Shown one piece after another: positions 61,276 through 64,000 of a stretch of DNA of 64,000 bases. Where the stretch lies: contig NC_084933.1 of the NCBI RefSeq assembly GCF_958298935.1, positions 14,243,001 to 14,307,000 of the forward strand, read 5' to 3'. Numbering within the stretch: position 1 is the stretch's first letter; every line of letters begins with the position of its first letter. The stretch is from Phragmites australis. Its lineage: Eukaryota; Streptophyta; Magnoliopsida; Poales; Poaceae. The notes beneath the pieces are model-generated. The model was not told where the DNA came from. It ran no database searches and saw only the letters and a program-made list of their open reading frames with translations. The translations under genes and the position numbers were made by a program.

Positions 61276-62430
61276 CTTCATATCGCCCCTCCTGCTATCT
61301 CAACGTCATCCCGCCTTCTCCACTCGATCCATCATCATTGATGTATAGTCTTCATATTGTCAACGATCACTTCCCTGCAATAGTCTAAAACCAATTGAGG
61401 AAAGAGGAGATTGTCAAACAGACTGATCCAAACTGGATCTAGCTCTTTATTTATAGATGAATCAATGCTACAACAGATCAATGCTACAATAGAAGCAGTG
61501 GCTGAGACAAAGAAAAAGGAGGCGTCCGGTGGCATCTTTGTTAAAAATGGCAACACACCCGCCACTTCATCCTCTCCTTGCTCGTGTTATTCCGGCGATG
61601 ATGGTCGGAAGGAGTAGCCAAGGCTGCGACTCTGGCGATGGTGGTTGGGAGCGATTCCCCAACCAGAACCGTGGTCGTAAAGCAGGAACCCACAGTGGGG
61701 AGTCCAAATCATCGTTGTCGAAGATGTCGATGATCGTGGGCTACGACACCGGTGAGTTCAATCAGGTTTTAGTGCGTTACTGACCTTAACCTCTTATTGG
61801 GCAGGTTAAAGCATTCTCTCCTTCCTCTTCATTGGTAGCTCTTTTAGGGCGTACTGACCTTAACCTCTCATTAGGCAGGTTAAAGCTATCTCTCCACTAG
61901 TTTATCTATAAAAGAGCCTAAAAAAATCTTGTTAAATGGAAGATTCCTACTTCTACTGGAATACCCGTGTATGATTGTAATCCTTCTTTTGAATACAAGG
62001 AAATTTAAACAAATGTCTGATATATCTTTCGGATAGTTTTGAGGTTTGCATAATTTCTTATCGGGTTATTTGTCGCAACAACCTTAGGCTTGATTCCAAG
62101 CGGAAAACGTTTGAGTAGTCAAGCACTCGGAGATACAATAAGGTCATTTGCAATCCCGAAAAGAAATTATTCCCTTCAAAAAAGATATGCAAGACAAGTT
62201 TTGTACTTCTAATATGTATAGGGGAAATATTTTTGGATAGGTAGTCTAAAAAACCGAGTGCGTGCATGGGTATAGGTTTCCGAATTGCAGCTTATCTCAA
62301 TTTTTAAAGCTATTCATTCAAAGATTTATATATATATATATATATATAATATGAAACTAATATTATAAAATATATTCTAAGTACTTACACATAGACTTAC
62401 AAAGTTGGTCAATATATCAAGAATTTTTAA
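61276..62430. other. Intergenic region with small tandem repeats
   Basis: A 74-bp tandem duplication (units from about 61781 and 61855, starting TGACCTTAACCTC) and an AT dinucleotide run at 62327-62348 are the only features seen. Short frames at 61411-61783 are unsupported. Confidence 0.45.
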
Positions 62431-62439
62431 GGACTTGAC

Positions 62440-62782
62440 CATCTTCCATAGCTATCCTATATGACCCTGGTCGATTAGATTCGACCACTCTTTAGGGACC
62501 TTCTTACTTTGGAGATAGGTTGTTTTATTTTTCTGGCTTTGTATGAGACATAGTACTAGATCTTATTCGACAAATTTCTTTTCCAACTTCCTCACCTTCG
62601 CGAGATAGTTTGTCATGGTCTTATGCGAGGTTTGATACTCTTCGCTAACCTGCATCACCACTAACTGTGAATCCCCATTCACAAGTAAGCGGCAGATGCC
62701 AAGAGCAGAAGCTACTCAGAGTCCGACAAGTAGACCCTCACATTCGGCTACAATATTTGTAGCCGAAAAATCGATTTGCAAG
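62440..62782 (-). pseudogene. RNase H domain remnant of an LTR retrotransposon
   Basis: The minus strand reads IDFSATNIVAECEGLLVGL, a stop, then SALGICRLLVNGDSQLV and YLAKVRKLEKKFVE. This is the RNase H-like fold found in grass Gypsy polyproteins, with the AECE and GDSQLV motifs holding acidic active-site positions. A stop after LLVGL and another after KKFVE break it. No integrase or reverse transcriptase is visible next to it. Confidence 0.65.
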
Positions 62783-62846
62783 ATGTATTGCAGGCTTTCT
62801 CCTATAGGAGAGATCAGTATAATCCTAACCCCCACGCCTTGAAGCA

Positions 62847-64000
62847 TGTAACACCCAGTTTTAAAGGAACAAAATCAGGTACAACCACATGTATTCCAGG
62901 ATCAAGTTTCATACATGTGTTACATCATCAGTGTATCATCACAATGCCACGATTACAATTATTATCCTAACTTATTACAAAAGGACCCGAGGGTTTAGAA
63001 GAAAAACACAGCATAAAGAAAAAAAAACTCCAGCACCAGAGGGTCTTACATCTTCCATAGGCGTCAACTGGGGGCATACCAGCCTAGATCATGAGCTCCA
63101 GGTCGAAGTCGTCCTCATCGAAGGATGTAGCTTCATTGACGGCTTCTGAACAACAAAGGGATGCAAGAAAGGGGACAACGAGTGTGAGTACACAATGTAC
63201 TCCGCAAGTGTATAGAAAACATACTATGAGGCTTAAGTCAAGAAAAAGTTAGACACTGGTTAACTGCACTAAACAACTATGAACTATAACTCTTACAACA
63301 GACATGCTATTTACTAAGTGTGCAGACACAATAATATCAAGAAGGAATGACTCATCGAATTTCATCCGACTACCACGACTCACCAGGTAATTCTATTACC
63401 CGACTATCCAACCATACCAAAAATCTGATCCCAACTAATCAAGAAGAAGTCCAAACCACTCTTGACTGTGAGCACGGCTGATCAATTAGTTTTATACTCT
63501 GCAGAGTTTGCCCATCTTTCCTCACGGATCATGATTTCATCACTCACATTAACAGGTGGCAGTCTCCATATTGCCGTGCTAATCAAGAACTTGCACACTT
63601 TCTACGGTGTGCTGCTAGGAGATCACTACAAGGCCTTTACAAAGCTTCCACCGACCCGTAAGCACCCACTAAGTTTTCACCGCTAACAGTGATTCCATCA
63701 TTGTAGAAGCCATCTCTTGTGCTACTCAATCGTCCAAAGGTTCTCACAGAATTGGAGGGGTGGCTAATTAATTGATCAGACCATACCCATATAGGCCCCG
63801 TGAATGGTTGCGGTTTAGCTTGGTGACAAGCTTCAAGAACCGATCCTTAGGATCTCACATAGGAACAACCACGAACCAACTGTGCATTTCCCACACACGT
63901 GCATTGTCGCATCATCATCACACATCCATCCCATTAGGATCCCTATACCATGTTGCTACAAAATTACCATACCCAGTTCTTGTTGCATAATCATTAGTCA
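62847..64000. repeat. Probable LTR-like repeat running off the window end
   Basis: The stretch begins TGTAACACCCAG, a form common at LTR starts in grasses. It has no coding capacity up to the end of the window. Only one end is visible, so the class cannot be confirmed. Confidence 0.3.

Overview
The window reads as nuclear DNA of a grass (Poaceae). Evidence: two spliced genes with GT-AG introns, a strong 5'-to-3' GC gradient in the first coding exon of the large gene, and a dense nest of typical grass transposons (Mutator-like, CACTA, hAT, PIF/Harbinger, L1-type LINEs, solo LTRs). I see no rRNA, functional tRNA or CRISPR array, and no bacterial-style operon.

Only two host genes can be supported, both on the + strand. 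(1) A complete mitochondrial 2-oxoglutarate dehydrogenase E1 gene: eight coding exons, 10812-24214, 1021 aa, with a likely non-coding first exon near 8190-8457. (2) A heavy-metal-associated isoprenylated plant protein (HIPP): five exons, 32057-34593, 346 aa, two HMA domains and a C-terminal CaaX box. They are not functionally linked as far as the sequence shows.

Layout. 1-1193: AT-rich flank with a probable MITE end, then a short GC-richer piece that looks like the original OGDH promoter. 1203-8180: a Mutator-like element with ~195-bp terminal inverted repeats and a perfect 9-bp target duplication, carrying two solo LTRs of one family. 8190-10811: putative OGDH leader and leader intron, which holds a fold-back element split by a hAT element. 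10812-24214: OGDH, whose third coding intron carries a ~7.5-kb L1-type LINE with an 18-bp target duplication. 24964-25474: small hAT. 25709-28038: 5'-truncated LINE on the minus strand. 28060-29600 and 36720-38518: two related TATA-bearing LTR-like repeats on either side of the HIPP gene. 39548-43296: deleted CACTA element with TNP2 and Ulp1-like remnants. 43725-43880: hAT MITE. 44029-44792: PIF/Harbinger-like element. 46805-58550: a second Mutator-like element interrupted by an 8.35-kb CACTA (49865-58218, TSD AAT). 59653-60211: GC-rich hAT with a tRNA-like stretch. 60479-60733: Tourist-like MITE. 62440-62782: minus-strand RNase H remnant of an LTR retrotransposon. 62847-end: probable start of another LTR-like repeat.

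All transposon coding regions carry stops, frameshifts or deletions, so none looks autonomous as it stands. I found no evidence for a wholly new biological system. The most informative features are the nested insertions, several defined to the base by target duplications, and their placement in the promoter/leader region and introns of the OGDH gene.
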